From: Oscillospiraceae bacterium
GTDB lineage: Bacteria; Bacillota_A; Clostridia; Oscillospirales; Oscillospiraceae
DNA length: 29,097 nt
Direction of reading: 5' to 3'
Assembly: GCA_017936985.1 (NCBI GenBank)
Contig: JAGBEM010000251.1
Coordinates: 1-29,097 of the forward strand
A program made the position numbers and the translations under genes. Below the pieces are notes generated by a model, which was not told the origin of the DNA, did no database searches, and was given only the letters and a program-made list of their open reading frames with translations. The number at the start of each line of letters is the position of its first letter. The first letter of the stretch is position 1. Shown piece after piece: positions 7,780 to 14,683 of the stretch.

Positions 7780-7855
7780 GCTAGTGTAGCACAGTCGGTA
7801 GTGCATCTCACTCGTAATGAGAAGGTCGCCTGTTCGAGTCAGGTCACTAGCTCCA
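7780..7855 (+). tRNA. tRNA-Thr (anticodon CGT)
   Basis: A full 76-base cloverleaf. The acceptor GCTAGTG pairs with CACTAGC, the D arm GCAC/GTGC is closed, and the anticodon stem TCTCA/TGAGA surrounds loop CTCGTAA with anticodon CGT (decodes ACG). The T arm GCCTG/CAGGT encloses TTCGAGT. Discriminator T and the CCA end are encoded. It has its own promoter and terminator. Confidence 0.96.
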
Positions 7856-7856
7856 G

Positions 7857-7892
7857 AAAAAACTCTTGTTCAAAAAGAACAAGAGTTTTTTC
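7857..7892 (+). terminator. Terminator of tRNA-Thr
   Basis: AAAAAACTCTTGTTC and its exact complement GAACAAGAGTTTTTT flank a five-A loop; the stem ends in six T residues. Confidence 0.93.
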
Positions 7893-7893
7893 A

Positions 7894-8065
7894 GTTATAT
7901 TCGCCTTCGGCGAGTGATATTGCTTCGCAGTGATATTCGGCTAACGCCGAGTGATATTGCCCTTCGGGCAGTTAAGAGGCGAATATAATATCACTTTTGC
8001 GATAGCAAAAATATCACTATGCCGCAAGGCATAATATCACTCTGTGCGTAGCACAGAATATCACT
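7894..8065. repeat. Inverted double array of GTGATATT units with interleaved mini-hairpins
   Basis: Four left units lie at 7894-7901 (GTTATATT, one mismatch), 7914-7921, 7930-7937 and 7951-7958 (all GTGATATT). Four inverted units AATATCAC lie at 7987-7994, 8010-8017, 8033-8040 and 8057-8064. Between units sit short hairpins with unrelated stems: TCGCC/GGCGA (7901-7913), TGC/GCA (7921-7929), TCGGC/GCCGA (7937-7950), TGCCC/GGGCA (7958-7970), TTTTGC/GCAAAA (7995-8010), TATGCC/GGCATA around GCAA (8018-8033), and TCTGTGC/GCACAGA (8041-8057). Read inward from either end the unit is hairpin, A, GTGATATT. The arms can pair with each other into a ladder whose side hairpins face each other. A perfect 11-bp pairing TTATATTCGCC (7895-7905) with GGCGAATATAA (7978-7988) offers an alternative fold. 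No protein-coding content is seen. The element lies between the tRNA-Thr terminator and the promoter of the PH-domain genes. Confidence 0.9.
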
Positions 8066-8070
8066 TTCCC

Positions 8071-8099
8071 TTGCCACTTCACCACTTTTATGCTATAAT
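8071..8099 (+). promoter_or_regulatory. Promoter of the PH-domain gene pair
   Basis: TTGCCA (8071-8076), 17 bases, TATAAT (8094-8099) preceded by TGC, i.e. also an extended -10. It begins six bases after the hairpin array. The leader to the start at 8192 is ~85 bases and shows no clear structure. Confidence 0.8.
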
Positions 8100-8191
8100 A
8101 CACCAAGGCGGTTTTCTTAGAATTAATAACGCAAGAGATAAATGAGCAAAAGTAAAATACCAATGTAGCATGATCAAAGGGGAGATTTTAT

Positions 8192-8686
8192 TTGGAACTG
8201 AAGAAATTGGATAAAAGTGTACTTAAGTTATGGTACATTCGTGCGGCTATTGGATCGCTGGCACTGGTAGGCGTCTTTACAAGCGCAGCTGTAATTCTGA
8301 GTGCAACGGGTTCGCCCGGCGACGTAACGCTTGCTGTTTTGTTGGGAGTGGGAATACCTGTTGCTTTACTTCTTGCTATTACTTTGATCATGCCGTCACT
8401 ACGCTATAAAATGTATACTTGGGGATACGATGATAAAAGGATCATTGTAAAACAAGGCGTGATTTTTAGGCAGAGAGTCGTAATTCCTGTCTGCCAGATC
8501 CAGGATCTTCACAGGACACAAGGTCCCCTTATGATGATGCTGAAGTTGAGCGGAGTAACCATTTCGACGGCAGGATCGAATTTTGATATTTCTACACTCA
8601 CGACTGCAGAAGCTGACCGAATGATCGATGAACTAGAACGTAATCTTGAAGCGAGAATTGAGGAATTGAGAAATGAAGAAATTTGA
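8192..8686 (+). CDS. Bacterial PH-domain membrane protein (YdbS-like)
   Basis: A 164-residue membrane protein with two N-terminal TM helices (~18-40 and ~46-68) followed by a bPH2 domain (~75-155). The core YDDKRIIVKQGVIFRQRVVIP, with VCQIQDLHRTQGPLMMMLKL after it, is typical of the YdbS/DUF304 family. It starts with TTG at 8192, supported by GGGGAG seven bases upstream; no ATG lies in a better position. Its 3' end overlaps the next gene by 14 bases. The YdbS-YdbT pair of Bacillus has the same order (short then long) and has been linked to envelope stress phenotypes, but the molecular role is unknown. Its AT-rich codon use matches the partner gene. Confidence 0.85.
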   Translation: MELKKLDKSVLKLWYIRAAIGSLALVGVFTSAAVILSATGSPGDVTLAVLLGVGIPVALLLAITLIMPSLRYKMYTWGYDDKRIIVKQGVIFRQRVVIPVCQIQDLHRTQGPLMMMLKLSGVTISTAGSNFDISTLTTAEADRMIDELERNLEARIEELRNEEI

Positions 8687-10202
8687 CAAAGGATATATTT
8701 ATTCCTGTTTGTTGTCGGATTTATTCAGCAGCCTTGTAGTAGTGTTTATCTTTCTTAAAGACTTTTTTCTTGACGAAAGTGCAAAGGTTGAAGATATAAT
8801 AGCTGCAATTCCGTTTTTTGTAATCGGATTTGCTGTAGTTTATCTGTGCTTTATTGTTTACCGAATTCTGTATTACAAGACCTCCGGCTACGAACTGACA
8901 GAAAAGGAGATCAAATGCAATAGAGGTGTTCTGTTCAGAAAACGCTCTGTATTGGACTACAAAAAGGTACACGCTATCAATAAAAAACAGAATATTTTTC
9001 ATAGAATTTTCGGTATCGCAATTCTGACGGTTGACAGCGGCTCTACAAACACCTCCCACCAGGCTGAGATTACTATTATCGAAAAAGATAAAATCGTTGA
9101 TGACCTGCTGAACGAACTTAATGCACTGAAAGAGGGCGGCGCACGAAATGTGGAGAGCACGCAGCCGAAGGATGAACTGCTTCTTTCGGATGAAGATAGC
9201 CTTTACTGCTTTACCTCTGGTAAGAAAATGCTGTACACGCTTATCAACATCGCTTCTACGGCATTTTTTACGGCATTATTTGCCGTGCTTGCCATTATCG
9301 TTATCGGCATTTGCAAGCTGATGCTGCAGCAGAATTTCCTTGGTACGTGGGGTCAGTATTTCCTGTTCGCCTTTTTAATTACTTTAGGTGCTATGCTGCT
9401 GTTTTCGATGTTTTCCCTTATCGGATGCTTGATCCATTCCTTTGTGGGATACTATCAGTTCAAAATCACCAAGCGTGGAAATGACATCCAGATTTCCTAC
9501 GGACTTTTGGAGAAGCATACCAACACCTTCAGTTATGACAAGATCAAGGCCGTTAAGATTACCCAAGGCCTTGTGCAAAGGATGCTCGGTTTTGCGTCGA
9601 TCCGGCTTGAGGTGATTGGCTATACTGTCAATAGCGGTGACGATGATAAGAATGCCGGGCTTGGTGCACTTGTACCGTTTTGTAAGTATGATGAGATCGG
9701 CGAGATCTTGAGCAAGGTATTGCCTGATTATGTTCCGGACAAAAAGCAGACAAAATCTATTTCCTATTTTTCGTTTATATCATGGTTTGCCTTAACTCTT
9801 GGTATCATAACAGGTGTTGTGTTGCTGCAGGCAGCCCTGCCTATGCTGATATTTAATGTACCATCCACTATTATTGTCGCTGTTGCTTTTGCCGTTGTAG
9901 GCGTAGGAGCAATAATAATTGCCGTAAAAGCATTGAGTGCTGCTCTCAGTTACCAAAACAATGGTATTGCCATCAACGATGGTAAAATAACTGCGTATTA
10001 CGGTGGGTTTACTAAAAATGTTACTGTGTTTATGGCTCGAAATCTTATTGCGGCAGAAAACGTAACGACACCGCTTCGTCAAAAAGCCGGCATTACAAGC
10101 CTTGTTATGCACCTTAAAACCAATGCACTGTCCAACGAAGTGAAAGTTCATATTCAAAACGATGCGCTTTCAGAAGAAGTGGAAAAACTGTTGATATTGT
10201 AA
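8673..10202 (+). CDS. Bacterial PH-domain membrane protein (YdbT-like)
   Basis: A 509-residue membrane protein with repeated bPH2 modules. The order is: two TM helices (~10-66), PH module 1 (~70-150; YELTEKEIKCNRGVLFRKRS), two TMs (~185-255), PH module 2 (~262-345; DIQISYGLLEKHTNTFSYDK), two TMs (~368-425) and PH module 3 (~430-509; GIAINDGKITAYYGGF). This is the architecture of YdbT (DUF304 x3). It is translationally coupled to the YdbS-like gene by a 14-base overlap, indicating a complex of the two proteins in the membrane. The third module is the most diverged. GC content rises somewhat in the middle of the gene but stays below the neighbouring regions. It is followed by a bidirectional terminator shared with the convergent oxidoreductase. 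Confidence 0.87.
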   Translation: MKKFDKGYIYSCLLSDLFSSLVVVFIFLKDFFLDESAKVEDIIAAIPFFVIGFAVVYLCFIVYRILYYKTSGYELTEKEIKCNRGVLFRKRSVLDYKKVHAINKKQNIFHRIFGIAILTVDSGSTNTSHQAEITIIEKDKIVDDLLNELNALKEGGARNVESTQPKDELLLSDEDSLYCFTSGKKMLYTLINIASTAFFTALFAVLAIIVIGICKLMLQQNFLGTWGQYFLFAFLITLGAMLLFSMFSLIGCLIHSFVGYYQFKITKRGNDIQISYGLLEKHTNTFSYDKIKAVKITQGLVQRMLGFASIRLEVIGYTVNSGDDDKNAGLGALVPFCKYDEIGEILSKVLPDYVPDKKQTKSISYFSFISWFALTLGIITGVVLLQAALPMLIFNVPSTIIVAVAFAVVGVGAIIIAVKALSAALSYQNNGIAINDGKITAYYGGFTKNVTVFMARNLIAAENVTTPLRQKAGITSLVMHLKTNALSNEVKVHIQNDALSEEVEKLLIL

Positions 10203-10262
10203 TAAGCTTTATTTGAGAAAATTCTCGGTTTTAGACCAGTTCTTTTTTGGTCAGTAGAGCCC

Positions 10263-10297
10263 AAAATACCCGATCCCAGAGGGATCGGGTATTTTTT
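10263..10297. terminator. Bidirectional terminator between ydbT-like and flavoprotein genes
   Basis: AATACCCGATCCC and GGGATCGGGTATT form a perfect stem around AGAG, with T-runs on both strands. It lies between convergent genes and touches the stop codon of the minus-strand gene. Confidence 0.92.
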
Positions 10298-10916
10298 AGC
10301 GGATGAAATTGGTACGCTCCTTGGGTTCATAGTTAGGCCCGGGAACGCCGGCGGCCTTGCCGGCTTCGATGGAACGCAGAACGAAGGTCATATTCTCTGC
10401 CAGAGTACGCATGGTCTGCAAGCCTTCTGCATCCTGCCGAACTTCCTCCGGGGTGTTGCCGTGGACCTGATTCCAGTACTGGCTGGTGATCACGATCATG
10501 TTGGTCATCATAAAGTGCATATTCATCTGCTGGAACGCCGCACTGGCACCGCCTCTGCGGCAGGAAACCACCGCGGATACCGGCTTGCCGGCCATCTTGG
10601 CCGCGGAAGAGTAGAACAGACGGTTCATCACCGACAGGATCTGTCCGCTGGGGCCGCCGTAGTAAACGGGTGTGCCAAAGATAAAACCGTCGTATGTATC
10701 CAGCTTGTCGGAGATTTCATTGACTATGTCATCAAAGATGCACTTGCCGGTCTTGCGGCAGCTGCCGCAGGCGGTGCAGCCGGCGATCTCTTTGTTGCCA
10801 ACCCAGACGATCTCTGTTTCAACACCCCGCTCGTTCAGTGCGTTTGCAGCTTCAGTTAATGCGGTGTGGGTGCAGCCGTGCTGCCGGGGACTACCGTTGA
10901 CAAGAAGAACTTTCAT
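10296..10916 (-). CDS. Flavodoxin-fold oxidoreductase, iron-sulfur flavoprotein-like
   Basis: A 206-residue protein of the NADPH-dependent FMN reductase/flavodoxin superfamily. The N-terminal MKVLLVNGSPRQHGCTHTAL is the FMN phosphate-binding loop, and GFIFGTPVYYGGPSGQI is the second flavin-contact block. Between them CTACGSCRKTGKC gives a C-x2-C-x2-C-x5-C cluster, the compact [4Fe-4S] motif of iron-sulfur flavoproteins found mainly in anaerobes; these transfer electrons or reduce small oxidants, with the natural substrate usually unknown. The frame is open for 39 codons upstream, but ATG 10916 has GGAGGG six bases ahead and starts exactly at the conserved motif. It is monocistronic. Its GC-rich codon use contrasts with the PH-domain genes on the other side of the terminator. 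Confidence 0.9.
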   Translation of the reverse strand: MKVLLVNGSPRQHGCTHTALTEAANALNERGVETEIVWVGNKEIAGCTACGSCRKTGKCIFDDIVNEISDKLDTYDGFIFGTPVYYGGPSGQILSVMNRLFYSSAAKMAGKPVSAVVSCRRGGASAAFQQMNMHFMMTNMIVITSQYWNQVHGNTPEEVRQDAEGLQTMRTLAENMTFVLRSIEAGKAAGVPGPNYEPKERTNFIR

Positions 10917-11026
10917 AGGAAACCCTCCAATTTTGTTTTCTATATTGTATCGGCAGAATGGGGCGGTGTCAAGAAAAGGGTGCGGAATTTCGGATAAAAC
11001 AAAGTGATATTTTGTAAAATTAGCTC

Positions 11027-11055
11027 TTGACAAAGCAGATGAATTATTGTATTAT
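11027..11055 (+). promoter_or_regulatory. Promoter of tRNA-Ser
   Basis: TTGACA (11027-11032), 17 bases, TATTAT (11050-11055), about 22 bases before the predicted start of transcription-to-tRNA processing region at 11084. A single GTGATATT word lies just upstream at 11004-11011. Confidence 0.8.
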
Positions 11056-11083
11056 ATCCAGGCTGACCGAAAGGAAGCGACAT

Positions 11084-11175
11084 GGAGAAGTCGCGTAGCT
11101 GGCCGAGCGCGCACGATTGGAAATCGTGTATACCCCAAAAGGGTATCGAGGGTTCAAATCCCTCCTTCTCCGCCA
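11084..11175 (+). tRNA. tRNA-Ser (anticodon GGA)
   Basis: A class II tRNA of 92 bases including CCA. The acceptor GGAGAAG pairs with CTTCTCC. The anticodon stem CACGA/TCGTG encloses TTGGAAA with anticodon GGA. A long variable arm, TACCCC/GGGTA around AAAA, follows. The T arm is GAGGG/CCCTC enclosing TTCAAAT. Discriminator G and CCA are encoded. Confidence 0.96.
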
Positions 11176-11178
11176 AAA

Positions 11179-11214
11179 GAAAAGACCACCCACCGGGTGG
11201 TCTTTTTCTTTTGA
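11179..11214 (+). terminator. Terminator of tRNA-Ser
   Basis: AAAGACCACCC and GGGTGGTCTTT flank ACC, followed by TTCTTTT. Confidence 0.92.
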
Positions 11215-11262
11215 CCAAAGAGAAATTTAAAGTCCCTTCCGATTTCCTTAAACAAATCTTAA

Positions 11263-11291
11263 TGTGACATTCCGCTGAATTGTGATATAAT
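11263..11291 (+). promoter_or_regulatory. Probable promoter of the YwaF-like gene
   Basis: TATAAT at 11286-11291 with a poor -35 (TGTGAC, 11263-11268, 17-base spacer), ~29 bases before the GTG start. The -10 is convincing; the -35 is not. Confidence 0.5.
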
Positions 11292-11319
11292 CATCGGGAG
11301 ATAGAGAGGAGGCATCCCG

Positions 11320-12150
11320 GTGGATTTTTTTGCATCTGTACTGCGCATTCTGGACTGGCAGATGGAAACGCCGCAGCCCTACGGACTGTTCCATATCCTG
11401 TGGCTGGTTGGCACGTTCGTCGCGGCGATCCTGTTCAGCCTGTGGCATCACAAGCATCCGGCTGACCGCCAGAGAAAAGTGATCCTGACCGTATCCATTG
11501 CGGTTATTATTTTGGAAATCTATAAGCAGATCAACTACAGCTTTTCCTACGAAAACGGCATTATCTTTGATTACCAGTGGTATGCATTCCCCATGCAGTT
11601 CTGCTCCACGCCTATGTATGCAGGCCTGGTGGCAGGACTGACCAAGAAGGGAAAGCTCCACACTGCTCTGTGTGCCTATTTGTCCACCTTTTCGGTGTTT
11701 GCCGGCGCGGCGGTCATGTTCTATCCCGGTGATGTATTTATCGGTACTATCGGCATCAATATCCAGACCATGGTTTGCCATGGCAGCATGATCTTCCTGG
11801 GTATTTACCTGCTGGCAACGGGCTATGTAAAGCTGGAGCATAAGACTATTTTGAAGGCCGTACCTGTGTTTGCAGTTTTTGTGGCTTTGGCTGTGGTGCT
11901 CAACGAGATCGCTTTCTGCACGGGCCTTCTGGAAACAGAAACCTTTAATATGTTCTATATCAGTCCCTATTGCGACCCCCACCTGCCGGTATATTCCCTG
12001 GTGCAGCAGGTCGTGCCGTTCCCCTGGTGTCTGGTTTTGTATATCCTGGGCTTCACCGCGGCGGCGTATATCATGCTGCTGATCGGCATGGGTGTTCGCA
12101 AGCTGCTTGCCAAAGGCAACCGCCTGCCTGCGAAAGTAAAAACTGCATAA
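11320..12150 (+). CDS. TMEM164/YwaF-family integral membrane protein
   Basis: A 276-residue membrane protein with about seven hydrophobic helices, resembling the YwaF/TMEM164 family. Family-like pieces are the first-helix PYGLFHILWLVG, the WYAFPMQFCSTPMY loop-helix (the family's 'P-x-Q/H-x-C' element), and QTMVCHGSMIFLGIYLL with a conserved His-Gly. TMEM164 in animals is an acyltransferase for ether phospholipids; no activity is established for bacterial members, so none is claimed. GTG 11320 is chosen because GAGAGGAGG lies seven bases upstream and no ATG follows in the first 20 residues. The gene is flanked by tRNA-Ser and a convergent CDF transporter, with a shared terminator. Confidence 0.75.
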   Translation: MDFFASVLRILDWQMETPQPYGLFHILWLVGTFVAAILFSLWHHKHPADRQRKVILTVSIAVIILEIYKQINYSFSYENGIIFDYQWYAFPMQFCSTPMYAGLVAGLTKKGKLHTALCAYLSTFSVFAGAAVMFYPGDVFIGTIGINIQTMVCHGSMIFLGIYLLATGYVKLEHKTILKAVPVFAVFVALAVVLNEIAFCTGLLETETFNMFYISPYCDPHLPVYSLVQQVVPFPWCLVLYILGFTAAAYIMLLIGMGVRKLLAKGNRLPAKVKTA

Positions 12151-12151
12151 T

Positions 12152-12182
12152 AAAAAACAGACCGCATCGCGGTCTGTTTTTT
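12152..12182. terminator. Bidirectional terminator between YwaF-like and CDF genes
   Basis: AAAAAACAGACCGC and GCGGTCTGTTTTTT form a perfect 14-bp stem with an ATC loop between two convergent genes. Confidence 0.93.
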
Positions 12183-13344
12183 AACCTTCTGCATCAAAAC
12201 GAATGACAGTCAAATAGGCTTTGTCCCGGTCGCCCAAAGCATCGTCGATATTTGCTTTGATTTGGCTGTGAGAACTTGCCATAGAGTAGGGGACGGACAG
12301 ATCAAAGACCAGCTTTTTCTGGGTTGCACCTCTTACCAGACGAAAATCATGCATGGACAGCCGGGGATCCAAATCCGAAAGGATCTGCTGCACGATTGCC
12401 TGCATTTCATTTTGCTCTTCATCATTTTGTACCACCGGATCGTAGTGGATCACCAGATGCACATTCAGCTCCTGCAACGCATCCCATTCGATGTCGTCAA
12501 TAATATCGTGGCAGCGCAAAGGCTCTTCCTCCGCACTTAGCTCCACATGGACGGATGCGTAGCACTGCCCGGGGCCGTAATCATGCACCAGCAGATCGTG
12601 GATGCCCAACACCGGCGCATGGGAAAGGATCAGTTTCTCGATGTTTTTCACCAGCGTCCTGTCTGCCTGCTGACCAAGCAGTGGGGAAACCGTGCTCCGT
12701 ACCACACTGATCCCCGACCACAGAATGAAGACCGCCATGGCAAGACCCACATAGCCGTCAATGCTGATCTGGAAGAAATACTGAATCAAACAGCCAGCCA
12801 AAACCGCGCCGGTCGCCAGAATATCGTTGCGGCTGTCTGCGGCAGCAGCCAGCAGGGTAACGGAGTTGATCCGCTTTCCCAGCGTCCGGAAAAAACCGGC
12901 CATCCACAGCTTTACTGCGGCAGTGCCTAATAGAATCGCCAAAACCGCCGGAGATACCGGCACGCCGACAGGATGAAAAATTTTGTCAAAAGAGGTTTTT
13001 GCCAGCTCCACACCAACAAACAGGATCAGCACTGCAACGATCAGCCCGGAAAGATACTCATACCGCGCGTGACCGTAAGGGTGCTCCTTGTCCGCAGGGT
13101 GCTGGGCCATACGAAAACCAAGAAAGGTGACCACAGAGGATGCGCCGTCGGTCAGATTGTTTGCACCGTCGGCAACAATGGAAACAGACCCTACGATCCA
13201 ACCCAGGATCAGCTTCCCGGCAGCCAGCAGCAGATTGCAAACGATGCCGGTCATGCCAGCCAGTTTTCCGATGGCAGCGCGCACGGCGCTATTGCCTGTG
13301 TTTTTGTAGTCTTTGATAAAAAGCCGTAACAGCAAATTCGTCAT
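12181..13344 (-). CDS. Cation diffusion facilitator, probable Mn2+/divalent-metal exporter
   Basis: A 387-residue CDF transporter that exchanges cytoplasmic divalent metal for protons. The N-terminal half holds six TM helices and the C-terminal ~180 residues form the cytoplasmic dimerisation domain, extended by an extra ferredoxin-like region at the end. TM2 reads ADGANNLTDG and TM5 reads ADSRND. Aligned to Zn-type CDFs (His-x3-Asp / His-x3-Asp), the metal site becomes Asn, Asp / Asp, Asp, the pattern described for Mn-exporting MntE proteins. HPYGHARYEYLSGLIVA after TM2 is the usual loop. ATG 13344 has GGAGAAGG seven bases upstream; the GTG at 13350 is too close to it. It is monocistronic, with no visible metal-regulator gene beside it. 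Metal preference is an inference from four residues. Confidence 0.9.
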   Translation of the reverse strand: MTNLLLRLFIKDYKNTGNSAVRAAIGKLAGMTGIVCNLLLAAGKLILGWIVGSVSIVADGANNLTDGASSVVTFLGFRMAQHPADKEHPYGHARYEYLSGLIVAVLILFVGVELAKTSFDKIFHPVGVPVSPAVLAILLGTAAVKLWMAGFFRTLGKRINSVTLLAAAADSRNDILATGAVLAGCLIQYFFQISIDGYVGLAMAVFILWSGISVVRSTVSPLLGQQADRTLVKNIEKLILSHAPVLGIHDLLVHDYGPGQCYASVHVELSAEEEPLRCHDIIDDIEWDALQELNVHLVIHYDPVVQNDEEQNEMQAIVQQILSDLDPRLSMHDFRLVRGATQKKLVFDLSVPYSMASSHSQIKANIDDALGDRDKAYLTVIRFDAEG

Positions 13345-13407
13345 AGGCACACCTTCTCCAGTGGATAGTCTGCATATTTTATCAGCAGCGATGTGGGTTT
13401 GTCAATC

Positions 13408-13443
13408 GAAAAAGCGCCCGAAATCAGTTCGATTCCGGGCGCT
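13408..13443 (-). terminator. Terminator of pgsA
   Basis: On the minus strand AGCGCCCG pairs with CGGGCGCT, the stem continues with one mismatch through GATT/AATC, and it ends in five T residues. It begins six bases past the pgsA stop. Confidence 0.85.
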
Positions 13444-13448
13444 GTGAT

Positions 13449-14045
13449 TTATTCGCTTTCCGCTTCCTCGTTTTCCAGTTCCTGGATCATGGGGGACTGG
13501 GTGTAGTAGGTCTTGGCATAGCCGATAAAAGCCACGATCAAAACAACACAGTCTACCGCGGTGATGATGTTTACACCTACAGGGCTGAGGTTGGGCATCA
13601 GTACCAGCAGGATCAGGCTTACAAACAGCACTGTGGTGCTGATCTTGCCGGCAAGCAGCGCGCCGGTCAGCATTTTGCCCCGCCGCAGCGTCATGAAGCC
13701 GGCCACCAGCTGGAAGCTTTCCTTCACCACAAACAGGCTTACCAGGATCCACAGCACCGGATACCGAATGGCAAGACAAAGCACCAGTGTCAGCTGAGTG
13801 ATCTTATCTGCCAAAGGATCCAGGATCTTGCCCAGAGTGGAGATCATATTAAAATGTCTTGCGATCTTTCCGTCAATAGCATCCGTCAAACAGGACACTG
13901 CCAGAATGCCGCCGGCGATGTAATAATCCGTGGCATCTTGCGCATTCAGATAGATCACAATATAGATCGGGATCAGTACCAACCGGAACAGGCTCAGCAG
14001 GTTCGGAATGGTCAGTATATCCTTTTTCCAGTCTTTGATAATCAT
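13449..14045 (-). CDS. pgsA: CDP-diacylglycerol--glycerol-3-phosphate 3-phosphatidyltransferase
   Basis: A 198-residue membrane enzyme that makes phosphatidylglycerophosphate, the committed step to phosphatidylglycerol. The CDP-alcohol phosphotransferase motif D-x2-D-G-x2-A-R-x8-G-x3-D-x3-D is complete: D55, D58-G59, A62-R63, G72, D76 and D80, in DAIDGKIARHFN and then LGKILDPLAD. The N-terminus ILTIPNLLSLFRLVLIP is also standard for PgsA. Hydrophobic helices follow, with an acidic tail (QELENEEAESE). ATG 14045 follows a GGAGG site. It has its own promoter and terminator. Confidence 0.93.
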   Translation of the reverse strand: MIIKDWKKDILTIPNLLSLFRLVLIPIYIVIYLNAQDATDYYIAGGILAVSCLTDAIDGKIARHFNMISTLGKILDPLADKITQLTLVLCLAIRYPVLWILVSLFVVKESFQLVAGFMTLRRGKMLTGALLAGKISTTVLFVSLILLVLMPNLSPVGVNIITAVDCVVLIVAFIGYAKTYYTQSPMIQELENEEAESE

Positions 14046-14088
14046 GTAAATTCCTCCGGGTCTGCATAAAGACAGACCATACCCTTCT

Positions 14089-14116
14089 ATTATAGGCCTT
14101 TTTCAGGAAGAATCAA
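14089..14116 (-). promoter_or_regulatory. Promoter of pgsA
   Basis: On the minus strand TTGATT (14116-14111), 16 bases, TATAAT (14094-14089), ~44 bases ahead of the start. The region 14046-14149 holds little else; a tandem GTAAATTA at 14126 and 14137 is of no clear meaning. Confidence 0.65.
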
Positions 14117-14149
14117 GCGGAAATGGTAAATTATCTGTAAATTACTGTG

Positions 14150-14683
14150 CTATTTTTTCTGCAATGCCAGATTTGCGGCCGCAGGATAGTGCAGAGCCAG
14201 TCGCTTCCATGTGATCCGGTCCAACTGCCCGGTATCCGGCAGAGCGCTGAGCCGCTGGAAGGAGGAAAGAGACTCTCCCGTGGGAATGTCCAGCACACCG
14301 CTCATCCCCGGCGGGCTGATGCTTCCGTAAACCTGTGACAGTACCATCAGCATCCCCTGAGCTAAATAGACATTCGGATGTCTCTGCCCGGCAGTAATAA
14401 CCTCGTTTGGCTCAAAAACGACCGCGATCGGCTCTGCCTCGTCTACCAGGATCAGTGCCGGCTCATAAGCCGCAACCACTGCCTCCCAGGTTTCCTGGTC
14501 TGTGATTCCGGTGATCGGCAGCCCCCGGCTTCTCTGAAATGCGGCCACTGCGCTGATGGTTTGCGGGCCATAGATCCCATCCGGGATCAGACTCGGCTGC
14601 GCTTCCTCTGTCTGTGCGATCACCCGCAGCATGGTCTGCAGGCTGCGGATCGGCTGTCCTACAAAAGATTCACCCGGTCTCAT
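14150..14683 (-). CDS. Peptidoglycan-binding-domain protein (distal part of SleC-like cluster)
   Basis: A 177-residue protein made of two PG_binding_1-type repeats. Repeat one covers ~8-75 (IPDGIYGPQTISAVAAFQRS, then ITGITDQETWEAV). Repeat two covers ~95-168 (HPNVYLAQGMLMVLSQ, then SGVLDIPTGESLSSFQ and GQLDRITWKRL). No catalytic domain, signal peptide or membrane helix is seen. Its ATG overlaps the stop of the SleC-like gene by four bases (14680-14683), so the two are co-translated. It looks like an extension of the C-terminal binding repeats of that protein as a separate chain. A likely role is holding the cortex-lytic enzyme on spore cortex peptidoglycan; alternatively it may be a spore-coat-localised partner (both inference). 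Confidence 0.8.
   Translation of the reverse strand: MRPGESFVGQPIRSLQTMLRVIAQTEEAQPSLIPDGIYGPQTISAVAAFQRSRGLPITGITDQETWEAVVAAYEPALILVDEAEPIAVVFEPNEVITAGQRHPNVYLAQGMLMVLSQVYGSISPPGMSGVLDIPTGESLSSFQRLSALPDTGQLDRITWKRLALHYPAAANLALQKK

Noticed and set aside
7894..8065. CRISPR array
   Set aside because: The repeated unit is only 8-9 bases, orientation flips in the middle, the gaps are self-complementary hairpins of 7-17 bases, and no cas genes are nearby.
7780..8065. Prophage or integrative element attachment at tRNA-Thr
   Set aside because: No integrase, no repeat of the tRNA 3' end and no phage genes are visible in the window.
8142..8168. Eight-codon leader ORF upstream of the PH-domain genes
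   Set aside because: No convincing ribosome site and no attenuator hairpin follows; too short to support.
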